Shown in pieces: positions 8,389 through 15,684 of a DNA stretch of 64,000 nt (its first letter is position 1; each line of letters opens with the position of its first letter). A program made the translations under genes and the position numbers. Below the pieces are notes generated by a model. The model searched no databases, was not told the origin of the DNA, and worked only from the letters and a program-made list of their open reading frames with translations. Where the stretch lies: positions 124,001 through 188,000 of the forward strand of contig NZ_JACAQA010000003.1 of the NCBI RefSeq assembly GCF_013385425.1, in the 5' to 3' direction. Origin of the DNA: Pseudomonas gingeri. GTDB lineage: Bacteria > Pseudomonadota > Gammaproteobacteria > Pseudomonadales > Pseudomonadaceae.

Positions 8389-9036
8389 ATGAACATGCGA
8401 GCCCAGGTGCGTTGGTCGACGTTGTTGCTGCTGGTCGGCGTGGCGCTGGCCAATGGCGCGTCCGCCGAAGGCATGGAAGAGCGCCTGCGCACCCAGTTGC
8501 GTAGCACCACCCAGCAATTGCAAGCGTTGCAGAGCGAACAGGCCCAGGCCGGCGCGGCACGGATCGCCGCCGAAAACCAGACCAAGGCGGCCCAGGCGCA
8601 GATCAAGCAGCTCGAAGCAGAGCTGGCCAAGGCCAAGGGGTTGAGCGAGCAGTTGGCCGGCCAGCAACAGAACCTGCAAAACCAGGCCCAGGCGTTTGCC
8701 GCCGCCAGCAACGAACAGTTGGGCAAGTTCAAGAAAGCCTATGACGACCTGCTGGTGCTGGCCAAGGCCAAGGAAGCCGAGCGCGCGCGCTTGCAGGTGC
8801 AGTTGACCGAGCGTGACATACAAGTGCAGCAATGTTCGGTCAAGAATCAACAGATGTACGGGGTCGCCAAGGAGATCCTCGCCGCCTACGAAAAAATCGA
8901 TGTGGCCGAGGTGATGAAGATTCGCCAGCCGTTTGCCGGCGGGGCCCGGGTCAAGTTCGAGGAAATGGCGCAGACCTTCGGCGACAACCTCTACAAGAAC
9001 CAGTTCGATGCGACCCACGCATCCGTCAATCAATGA
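8389..9036 (+). CDS. Secreted coiled-coil protein of unknown function
   Basis: 215 residues with a signal peptide (cleavage near ..ANGASA-EG). Residues ~28-125 form a nearly continuous heptad-repeat coiled coil dominated by Gln, Ala, Glu and Lys (EERLRTQLRSTTQQLQALQS, AAQAQIKQLEAELAKAKG). A more globular C-terminal part has one Cys (QVQQCSVKNQQMYGVAKEIL) and ends TFGDNLYKNQFDATHASVNQ. The start ATG follows GAGGGAGA. The gene lies 16 bp after the porin and 20 bp before the YbjN-like gene, in the same operon. It probably acts as a periplasmic scaffold or adaptor for the envelope complex. No function is known to me. Confidence 0.75.
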   Translation: MNMRAQVRWSTLLLLVGVALANGASAEGMEERLRTQLRSTTQQLQALQSEQAQAGAARIAAENQTKAAQAQIKQLEAELAKAKGLSEQLAGQQQNLQNQAQAFAAASNEQLGKFKKAYDDLLVLAKAKEAERARLQVQLTERDIQVQQCSVKNQQMYGVAKEILAAYEKIDVAEVMKIRQPFAGGARVKFEEMAQTFGDNLYKNQFDATHASVNQ

Positions 9037-9056
9037 CCTGCAAGGAAGAACAATTT

Positions 9057-9545
9057 ATGAGCGAACAATTGATCGAGCACGTGACCCCGGACAGCCTGAC
9101 CGAACTGCTGCAAGGCGCCGGCTACCGGGTCAATCGCACCGAGCAGAACGGTATCGTGCAACTGCTCAGCGCCAGCCAGGGCATCGGTTACGCCGTGCGC
9201 TTCGGTAATCCAGCGGCCGGCGAGGGGGGTTATGTCGACTTCACCTACAGCTGTGCCCTGCGGGTGCAAGGTGAGCTGCCGGCCGGCCTGGCCGAGTTGT
9301 GGAATGCTTCGCGGCGTTTTGCCCGCATGTCGGTACAGGGCGAGTTCCTGGTGATGGAAATGGATGTGGTGGTGGCCGCCGGTGTCAGCGCCAACTACCT
9401 GCACGGCAACCTGGAACTCTGGGATCGCCTGCTGCAGGAGTTCATTGTCTACCTGCGTGACTACAGCCAGCGGGCGGCGCAGTTGCAGGCCCAACCGCAA
9501 GCCGGTGTCGAGCCTGTGGCCCATGAGGAGGAGGCGACCCTGTGA
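9057..9545 (+). CDS. YbjN-like protein
   Basis: 162 residues with no signal peptide. The compact alpha/beta pattern (LTELLQGAGYRVNRTEQNGI, GEGGYVDFTYSCALRV, WNASRRFARMSVQGEFLVMEMDVVVAAGVSANYL) fits the YbjN family, small cytoplasmic proteins with a type III secretion chaperone-like fold. The ATG follows GGAAGAA. The stop overlaps the start of the isomerase gene by 4 bp, so the two are translationally coupled. A chaperone or adaptor role for the secretion module fits the fold but is inference. Family assignment is by pattern. Confidence 0.7.
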   Translation: MSEQLIEHVTPDSLTELLQGAGYRVNRTEQNGIVQLLSASQGIGYAVRFGNPAAGEGGYVDFTYSCALRVQGELPAGLAELWNASRRFARMSVQGEFLVMEMDVVVAAGVSANYLHGNLELWDRLLQEFIVYLRDYSQRAAQLQAQPQAGVEPVAHEEEATL

Positions 9546-10495
9546 AAAAACGCAACCTGTTGGCCGGCGCCGGTGTGCTGGCCGTGCTGGTCGGTGCGGT
9601 GGCCCTGGTCATGCGCCCGGGCAGCGATCCGGTGGCGGCGGTGCAGCCGGCACCTGCCACGCTGCAACCGACGTCGAACGCCCCGGCCGTGGCCCGCCTG
9701 GGTAACCAGCAAGTCGATGCCCAGGAACTGAAAGCCGTGTTTGCGGCCCTGCCGGCCGATTCCCGTGAGCAACTGCGTGGCAATCGTGCAGCCCTGGAAA
9801 GCTGGCTGCGGACGCGCCTGGCGGAAAAGGCGCTGATCGAACAGGCCGATGCCCAGGGCTGGCCGCAGCGCCCGGATATCGAGCAGCAGACCCGCGCCGC
9901 CGCCGAGCAGATCGTCTTTCGCAGCTACCTGGCGTCGGTCAGCCAGGTGCCGGCGGACTACCCCAGCGCCGAGGAACTGCAACAGGCCTATGACAGCGGC
10001 AAATCGGCCTGGCAGACGCCGCCGTTGTACCGGGTCAGCCAGATTTTCCTCGCCGTGCCGGATCAGCAGTCGCTGGAAAGCGTGCGTAAACAGGCGGTGG
10101 AACTGAGTCGTCGGGCCCAGGCCGCACCGGGCGAGTTCGCCGCGCTGGCGGGCCAGTATTCCCAGGATCGCGACAGCGCCAAGCGCGGTGGCGATGCCGG
10201 TCTGCAACCGCTGCAGCAACTGCTGCCGGAGGTGCGTGGCGCCGTGTCGCGGCTCAAGACCGGTGCGGTGGCGGATCCGGTGCAGAGTCCGGCGGGCTTC
10301 CATATCGTCAAGCTCAACGAAATGCAGCCGGCGCGCACTGCGACCCTGGACGAACTGCGTGACCGTCTGCGCGAAGCGTTGCGCAGCCAGCGTCAGGAAC
10401 AGATTGCCAAGGCTTACCTGGCAGGCATGCTCAACACCGCGACCTTGAGTATCGACGGTGCGGCCTTGAACCAGGTGCTGGAAGAAAAGCCCTGA
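9542..10495 (+). CDS. PpiC/SurA-type (parvulin) peptidyl-prolyl isomerase, periplasmic
   Basis: 317 residues. An N-terminal hydrophobic segment (residues ~5-22) acts as a signal or anchor. A helical SurA-N-like chaperone region follows (residues ~50-150, LGNQQVDAQELKAVFAALPA, RPDIEQQTRAAAEQIVFRSYL). The parvulin domain is at ~160-263 (YRVSQIFLAVPD, FAALAGQYSQDRDSAKRGGD, VADPVQSPAGFHIVKLNEM). Periplasmic parvulins keep unfolded exoproteins and barrels competent for outer-membrane assembly. In this operon the natural client is the giant TpsA exoprotein or the porin. The GTG start overlaps the previous gene's stop. Confidence 0.9.
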   Translation: MKKRNLLAGAGVLAVLVGAVALVMRPGSDPVAAVQPAPATLQPTSNAPAVARLGNQQVDAQELKAVFAALPADSREQLRGNRAALESWLRTRLAEKALIEQADAQGWPQRPDIEQQTRAAAEQIVFRSYLASVSQVPADYPSAEELQQAYDSGKSAWQTPPLYRVSQIFLAVPDQQSLESVRKQAVELSRRAQAAPGEFAALAGQYSQDRDSAKRGGDAGLQPLQQLLPEVRGAVSRLKTGAVADPVQSPAGFHIVKLNEMQPARTATLDELRDRLREALRSQRQEQIAKAYLAGMLNTATLSIDGAALNQVLEEKP

Positions 10496-10552
10496 CAAGA
10501 AATTGCCATTGGATGGTTGGGCGTCCCCGGATGCCGACAGGGAGTCAGTATT

Positions 10553-11530
10553 ATGTCGTTGAATGAAGACGCCCCGCGAGTGGGCGTCATGGACTACCAC
10601 AGCCCGAGCGAGCCGCACGAGCCCTGGCTGGCCTTGGCCAGGCTGATGGAACCGCAGATGGCCCAGGTCTTTCTGGCCAGTGCCCGCTGCGGCTGCTTTA
10701 TGCAGGCGGCGCGCAGCTTGAATATCAAGTCGACCCAACTGCGCAAGCAGTTGGCGTTGCTGGAAGAACGCGCCAATCGACCACTGCTCGTGTATGAGGG
10801 CAGTAGCCTGATCCTCAGCCGCGACGGCCAGCAGTTGCAGGCGCAACTGCTCGCTTTGGCCCATGAACGACGTCTGCCGATCATGGAACAGCCGTTGGTA
10901 CGCCTGGCGATTGCCGAATCGATCCTGCACGACATCCTCGGTCGCGACCTGATCGCGCTGTTGCGCCGCAATGCCAGCATCCGCCTGGAAATCATCCCGG
11001 TGGACAGCGTGATGTCCTTGCAGGCCTTGAGCGCCGACGTGGTGGTCTGGCTGTGCGGCCCGGACTCGCCGGTCTCGGGGCCGAGCTTCGCCATCAGCCC
11101 GCCGCAGCCCCTGGTACGGCTGGATTACCTGCCGCATATCGCCAAGCGTTATTCGAGGGTGGCGGCGCGCCCGGATGTGATTGCCGATCTTGAAGACTAC
11201 ATGTTGGTGCAATGGCAGCACGACCGGCAGATCGACGACTTCCAACCGTGGAACCATCTGGTGGAGCAGCGCCTGGCGGGCGTGGTGCAGGTGCATTCCT
11301 ATGAGCTGATGCTGGAAATGATCCGATGCGGCGCCTGCATCGGTTTGTTGCCTTGTTATATCACCCGTTTCGATCGTGGGCTGGTGGCACTGCCGGGGTT
11401 GTTCGAGGAACCCATGCAGCGTCGGGCCTGGCTGGCGACTCGCCGTGAGGCCGAGGGCAGGGAAGAGGTGCAGTTGATCGTCGATCTGGTGCTGGGCACG
11501 TTCAGGGAGCGGCGGGAGTGGTTTGAGTAG
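10553..11530 (+). CDS. LysR-type transcriptional regulator
   Basis: About 325 residues from the ATG at 10553, with AGGGAGT 8 bp upstream. The helix-turn-helix lies at residues ~38-95 (QVFLASARCGCFMQAARSLN, KSTQLRKQLALLEERANRPL), a divergent LysR type. The rest is a periplasmic-binding-protein-like effector domain (LVRLAIAESILHDILGRDLI, CGACIGLLPCYITRFDRGLV). An unusual N-terminal extension of ~35 residues precedes the HTH. It is the last gene of the secretion block, 57 bp after the isomerase, and is followed by a strong terminator, so it may regulate its own operon. Effector unknown. Confidence 0.82.
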   Translation: MSLNEDAPRVGVMDYHSPSEPHEPWLALARLMEPQMAQVFLASARCGCFMQAARSLNIKSTQLRKQLALLEERANRPLLVYEGSSLILSRDGQQLQAQLLALAHERRLPIMEQPLVRLAIAESILHDILGRDLIALLRRNASIRLEIIPVDSVMSLQALSADVVVWLCGPDSPVSGPSFAISPPQPLVRLDYLPHIAKRYSRVAARPDVIADLEDYMLVQWQHDRQIDDFQPWNHLVEQRLAGVVQVHSYELMLEMIRCGACIGLLPCYITRFDRGLVALPGLFEEPMQRRAWLATRREAEGREEVQLIVDLVLGTFRERREWFE

Positions 11531-11569
11531 CGGTGATGCCAGCTCGTGGGTTTTAGATTTGCAGTCTAC

Positions 11570-11591
11570 AGCCAAAATATTGGCTTTTTTT
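11570..11591 (+). terminator. Rho-independent terminator closing the secretion block
   Basis: Stem AGCCAA / TTGGCT with loop AATA, followed by T6-7, located 40 bp after the LysR gene. It separates the TPS block from the pel operon. Confidence 0.8.
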
Positions 11592-11861
11592 GAGAGTTGG
11601 TTAAAAAATATAAAAAACATAGACATATTCTTGACGATATCAGCTTGATATCCCACTATGGCGTGCTTGAGTAATTGACTTTACTCATGTTTTTTTGACG
11701 CCATCGTTCTGAAGACTCTCCATGAAAAGGCGACACAGCCCTTAAAAGAGAGCGGGCGGCGCAGGAAAGATCAGCCATCAAGGCGAATAGCCTCGGCTCC
11801 CTTCCAGCAGTGCCAGCATCAGACGATGAAGATTGCGCCACATTTTCTCTTGGGATGATTT
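11592..11861 (+). promoter_or_regulatory. AT-rich regulatory region upstream of pelX, with two perfect dyads
   Basis: No gene is visible in this 270-bp stretch; it is far richer in A/T than its neighbours at 11592-11700. It holds the 17-bp dyad GATATCAGCTTGATATC at 11636-11652 and a second dyad at 11668-11687 (arms TGAGTAA / TTACTCA around TTGACT). The segment at 11666-11679 shares its AATTGAC half with the FleQ box of Pseudomonas pel/psl promoters (GTCaNTAAAtTGAC), but the other half matches poorly. A TTGACG at 11631-11636 is a possible -35 without a convincing -10. A leader of up to ~170 bases precedes the pelX ATG. Regulatory function is inferred from position and symmetry. Confidence 0.5.
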
Positions 11862-12794
11862 ATGTCTGCCGAACGGATACTGGTTACAGGGGGCGCCGGC
11901 TTCATTGGCTCTCATCTTGTGGATGCGTTATTGGCCAAAGGCCATGCCGTTCGGGTCCTGGACGATCTGTCCAGCGGTAAGGTGAGTAACCTGCCGATGA
12001 ACAATGCTTCCCTGAAGCTGGTGGTCGGTGATGTCGCCGATGCCGCCGTCCTGGCTGAAGCCATGCAGGGTTGCAGTGCGGTGGTGCACCTGGCCGCCGT
12101 GGCCTCGGTCCAGGCCTCGGTCGAAGACCCGGTGCGTACCCACCAGAGCAATTTCATTGGCACCCTACGGGTTTGCGAGGCGATGGTCGCCGCCGGTATC
12201 CGGCGTGTGGTGTTTGCCTCCAGCGCGGCGGTGTATGGCAATAACGGGGAGGGCACCGCGATTGCTGAAGACACGCCCAAATCCCCCCTGACACCCTATG
12301 CGGCGGACAAACTCGCCAGCGAGCACTACCTGGATTTCTACCGCCGCCAGCATGGACTGGAGCCAGTGATCCTGCGCTTCTTCAATATTTTCGGGCCGCG
12401 CCAGGACCCGTCATCGCCGTACTCCGGAGTCATCAGCATTTTCAGCGAGCGGGCGAAAGCCGCACGGCCGATCACGGTGTTCGGCGACGGTGGGCAAACC
12501 CGCGATTTTGTCTATGTCGAAGACCTGGTGAAGATCCTCGTCCAGGGTCTCGAATGTGCGCAGCCTCCCGTCGATGCCACCAATGTCGGGCTCGGTGGCG
12601 TGACTACGCTCAATGACCTGATTGCCGCCCTGGAACAGATCAGCGGCAAGTCCCTGAACCTGAGTCATGCCCCGGCCCGCTCCGGAGACATCCGGCACTC
12701 CAAGGCGGACAACCGCCGTTTGTGCGAACGCTTTGAGCTAGGGGCGTCGACCGCCATGGCCGACGGTTTGGCACGCCTCTATCGCAGTCTTTAG
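11862..12794 (+). CDS. pelX: UDP-N-acetylglucosamine C4-epimerase (PelX type), extended SDR family
   Basis: 310 residues. The Rossmann NAD-binding motif is at residues 10-16 (TGGAGFIGSHL). The catalytic residues are the Ser in VFASSAAVYG (~120-121) and the YxxxK pair Tyr146/Lys150 (TPYAADK). The substrate-binding half contains FFNIFGPRQDPSSPYSGVIS and TVFGDGGQTRDFVYVEDLV, typical of UDP-hexose epimerases. In P. protegens, pelX lies directly before pelA and supplies UDP-GalNAc for the GalNAc-rich Pel polymer; the same arrangement occurs here with a 79-bp gap. The enzyme is cytoplasmic. A general galE/wbpP-like role is the alternative, but the context strongly favours PelX. Confidence 0.92.
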   Translation: MSAERILVTGGAGFIGSHLVDALLAKGHAVRVLDDLSSGKVSNLPMNNASLKLVVGDVADAAVLAEAMQGCSAVVHLAAVASVQASVEDPVRTHQSNFIGTLRVCEAMVAAGIRRVVFASSAAVYGNNGEGTAIAEDTPKSPLTPYAADKLASEHYLDFYRRQHGLEPVILRFFNIFGPRQDPSSPYSGVISIFSERAKAARPITVFGDGGQTRDFVYVEDLVKILVQGLECAQPPVDATNVGLGGVTTLNDLIAALEQISGKSLNLSHAPARSGDIRHSKADNRRLCERFELGASTAMADGLARLYRSL

Positions 12795-12873
12795 TTGCAT
12801 CGCCTTGCAGGCGCCCGATTGCGTGGCGCCGGTAGTCTGATGTTGCGCGGATTGATCTACTAAAGAGTGAGTT

Positions 12874-15684
12874 ATGAAAATCGAGTTTTCCAGGGCGCGC
12901 GTCTGCAAAATGGTGCGGCGTCTGTTCGCCGCGTTGGCATTGTGTGTAACGAATTCAGCGTTACAGGCCGCTCCGGCGGCTCCCGCCAGCGTCGGATTCT
13001 GGTACGCCGAGCAGCCGCCCTTGCAGGAGTTGGCACAGTTCGAATGGGCCGTGGTCGAACCCGGCCATATGACCGGTGCCGATGTTGCCACCTTGCGCAA
13101 ACTCGGCAGCCAGCCATTCGCCTACCTGTCGGTGGGTGAGTTCGACGGCGACCGTGCCGCCCTGGACAAGGAAGCGCTGACACAGGGCGCCAGCAGCATC
13201 CGTAACAAGGCCTGGGACAGCCAGGTCATGGACATCGCCACGCCGGCCTGGCGGGAACATCTGTTCAAGCGCGCCAAAGCGTTGCAGGAGCAGGGCTATG
13301 CCGGCCTGTTCCTCGATACCCTCGACAGCTTTCAATTGCTCCCCGAAGCCAACCGCGAACCGCAGCGCAAGGCGCTGGTAGCGTTTCTGCGCGAGCTGCA
13401 CCGCCGCCAGCCAGACCTCAAGCTGTTCTTCAATCGCGGCTTCGAGGTACTGGCTGAGCTCGATGACGTAGCCTCGGCCGTCGCCGTCGAATCGATCCAT
13501 GCCGGTTGGGATGCCTCGGCCAAGCGTTATCGCCCGGTGTCCGAGTCCGACCGCAACTGGCTTGAAGGTGAGCTCAAACCGCTGCGGGCGCGGAATATCC
13601 CGCTGGTGGCCATCGACTACCTGCCGTCCACGCGGCGTGAAGAAGCCCGCAAACTGGTCCGTCAGTTGAGCCAGGAAGGCTTTATCCCGGTGGTCACGAC
13701 CCCGGACCTCAATGCCATCAGCATGAGCACCGTGGAGGTGCAGCCGCGGCGTATCGCCATGCTCTATGACCCGCGTGAAGGTGAACTCTATGATCACGCC
13801 GGCCACCGGATGCTCGGAGGCCTGTTGGAATACCTGGGTTATCGGGTGGATTACCTGCCGGTCGACGACAGCTTGCCGTCCTACAGCTTCGCCGGTTTGT
13901 ACGCCGGGGTGGTGGTGTGGATGACCAGCGGCCCGCCGCAAGACAGCCGTGCCTTTTATAGCTGGATCGGCAAGCGCCTGGATGAACAGGTCCCCCTGGC
14001 GATCATGGCCGGCCTGCCGATCGAAGACCGCTCGCTGCTCAAGCGCCTGGGCCTGAACCTCGCCGCGCCGGGGGATCGCGATACCTTGCAGGTACTCGGC
14101 CAGGACAAGGCGCTGCTCGGTGCCTTTGAGGCGCCAGTGGTCCCACGCAGCCGCGAGCTGACCCGGGTGACGCTGCTGCCCGGCGGACCGCAACCGGGCT
14201 TGTTGCTGGGTGACGGCAAGGGCGGCAAGTTCGCCCCCGTGGTCACCGGCGACTGGGGCGGCATGGCCCTGGCACCCTATGTCGTGGAAGCCAACGTCGA
14301 ACGGACCCGCTGGATTCTCGATCCGTTCGCGTTCATCCAGAAAGCCTTGCGCCTGCCGGCCCAGCCACGCCCGGACAGCACTACCGAAAATGGCCGGCGG
14401 ATCGCCACGGTGCATATCGATGGCGATGGTTTTCCGTCCCACGCCGAAGTGCGCGGCACGCCGTATTCCGGGCGCCAGGTGCTGGCCGACTACATTCGTC
14501 CCAATCCGTTCCTGACCTCGGTGTCGATCATTGAAGGCGAGGTCGGGCCCAAGGGCATGTCGCCTTTCCTGGCCCGGGAGCTGGAGCCGATCGCCCAGGA
14601 GATCTTTGCCGATCCCAAGGTCGAAGTGGCGACCCACACCTACAGCCATCCGTTCTATATGCAGCCGGACAAGGCCAGGCAGGACGAAGATTTCCATGCC
14701 GAATACGGCTTGCGGCTGAATATCCCGGGCTACAAGACCCTCGACTACCAGCGCGAGATCGTTGGCTCGCGGGACTACATCAATAGCCGTCTGACCACCG
14801 CGAAAAAGCCGGTGAAGATGATCTTCTGGCCGGGTGATGCGTTGCCAAACGCGGAAACCATCAAGCTGGCCTATGACGCCGGGCTGAAGAACGTCAACGG
14901 TGGCCAGACCATCCTGACCAAGGCCAATCCGTCGCTGACCGGCCTGTATCCCTTGTTGCGGCCCACCGCCGGTGGCTTGCAGTACTACGCGCCGGTGATC
15001 AACGAGAATATGTACACCAACCTGTGGAAGGGGCCGTACTACGGTTTTCGCGATGTGATCGATACCTTCGAGTTGACCGACAGCCCACGACGCCTGCGCG
15101 GCATTCATCTGTATTACCACTTCTATTCGGGGACCAAGCAGGCATCGATCAAGGCCATGACCGACATCTACCAGTTCATGCGCGGCCAGCAACCGATGTC
15201 GTTATGGATGAGCGATTACCTGGATCGGCTTCACGGTCTGTACCAGGCCAGCCTGGCCCGCACCGGCGAGGGTGACTGGCAGGTGCGCGGGATGGATGGC
15301 TTGCGCACCCTGCGCCTGGATCCGGCACTCGGCTGGCCGGACCTCGGCCGCTCCCAGGGCGTGGCCGGTGTCCGTGATCTGCCCCAGGGCCGCTATGTGG
15401 CGCTGAGTAGCGACCGCGCGCTGCTGGCCCTGCGCCCTGAGCGTGATCCTCGCCCGGCGCTGGAGCTGGCGAATATTCCCTTGCTTGACTGGCGGTATGT
15501 GAATGACCGGCAGGTGACCTTCGCCTTCGCCGGCGAATTCAACCTGGAGTTTTCGGTACGCTCGGCCGGCGCCTGCCGGGTCGAGGTTGACGGGCAACAT
15601 TACGCGGGCCGGTCCGAACAAGGCCTGTGGCATTTCCAACTTCCGCTGAAGCAGGTGAGCGATGCCCAACTCCTCTGCAACTAA
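12874..15684 (+). CDS. pelA: PelA: periplasmic Pel hydrolase and deacetylase
   Basis: 936 residues, near the usual ~950. N-terminal signal peptide ending around ..NSALQA. Residues ~40-290 form the TIM-barrel glycoside hydrolase; Glu206 (VAVESIHAGW) is at the expected catalytic position. A flavodoxin-like region (~300-450) follows. The CE4-type deacetylase begins at ~510: Asp516 and Asp518 in HIDGDGF, and His588 and His592 in THTYSHPF, are the metal and catalytic residues. A C-terminal beta-rich domain completes the protein. PelA partially deacetylates Pel and can cleave it in the periplasm, working with PelB. It overlaps pelB by 23 bp. Confidence 0.96.
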   Translation: MKIEFSRARVCKMVRRLFAALALCVTNSALQAAPAAPASVGFWYAEQPPLQELAQFEWAVVEPGHMTGADVATLRKLGSQPFAYLSVGEFDGDRAALDKEALTQGASSIRNKAWDSQVMDIATPAWREHLFKRAKALQEQGYAGLFLDTLDSFQLLPEANREPQRKALVAFLRELHRRQPDLKLFFNRGFEVLAELDDVASAVAVESIHAGWDASAKRYRPVSESDRNWLEGELKPLRARNIPLVAIDYLPSTRREEARKLVRQLSQEGFIPVVTTPDLNAISMSTVEVQPRRIAMLYDPREGELYDHAGHRMLGGLLEYLGYRVDYLPVDDSLPSYSFAGLYAGVVVWMTSGPPQDSRAFYSWIGKRLDEQVPLAIMAGLPIEDRSLLKRLGLNLAAPGDRDTLQVLGQDKALLGAFEAPVVPRSRELTRVTLLPGGPQPGLLLGDGKGGKFAPVVTGDWGGMALAPYVVEANVERTRWILDPFAFIQKALRLPAQPRPDSTTENGRRIATVHIDGDGFPSHAEVRGTPYSGRQVLADYIRPNPFLTSVSIIEGEVGPKGMSPFLARELEPIAQEIFADPKVEVATHTYSHPFYMQPDKARQDEDFHAEYGLRLNIPGYKTLDYQREIVGSRDYINSRLTTAKKPVKMIFWPGDALPNAETIKLAYDAGLKNVNGGQTILTKANPSLTGLYPLLRPTAGGLQYYAPVINENMYTNLWKGPYYGFRDVIDTFELTDSPRRLRGIHLYYHFYSGTKQASIKAMTDIYQFMRGQQPMSLWMSDYLDRLHGLYQASLARTGEGDWQVRGMDGLRTLRLDPALGWPDLGRSQGVAGVRDLPQGRYVALSSDRALLALRPERDPRPALELANIPLLDWRYVNDRQVTFAFAGEFNLEFSVRSAGACRVEVDGQHYAGRSEQGLWHFQLPLKQVSDAQLLCN

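Noticed and set aside
6636..8732. Long minus-strand open frame of 698 codons opposite the porin and coiled-coil genes
   Set aside because: It is the antisense shadow of two well-supported plus-strand genes; high G/C in third positions keeps the opposite frame free of stops, and it shows no domain or ribosome site.
9461..11656. Minus-strand open frame of 731 codons opposite the isomerase and LysR genes
   Set aside because: Composition is His/Gln/Arg-rich antisense pattern; the plus-strand genes have clear families.
11666..11679. A full FleQ box in the pelX upstream region
   Set aside because: Only one half (AATTGAC) matches the consensus; kept as a remark and not called as a site.
11656..11841. 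61-codon minus-strand open frame before pelX
   Set aside because: No ribosome site, lies across the A/T-rich regulatory region and its dyads; no coding signature.
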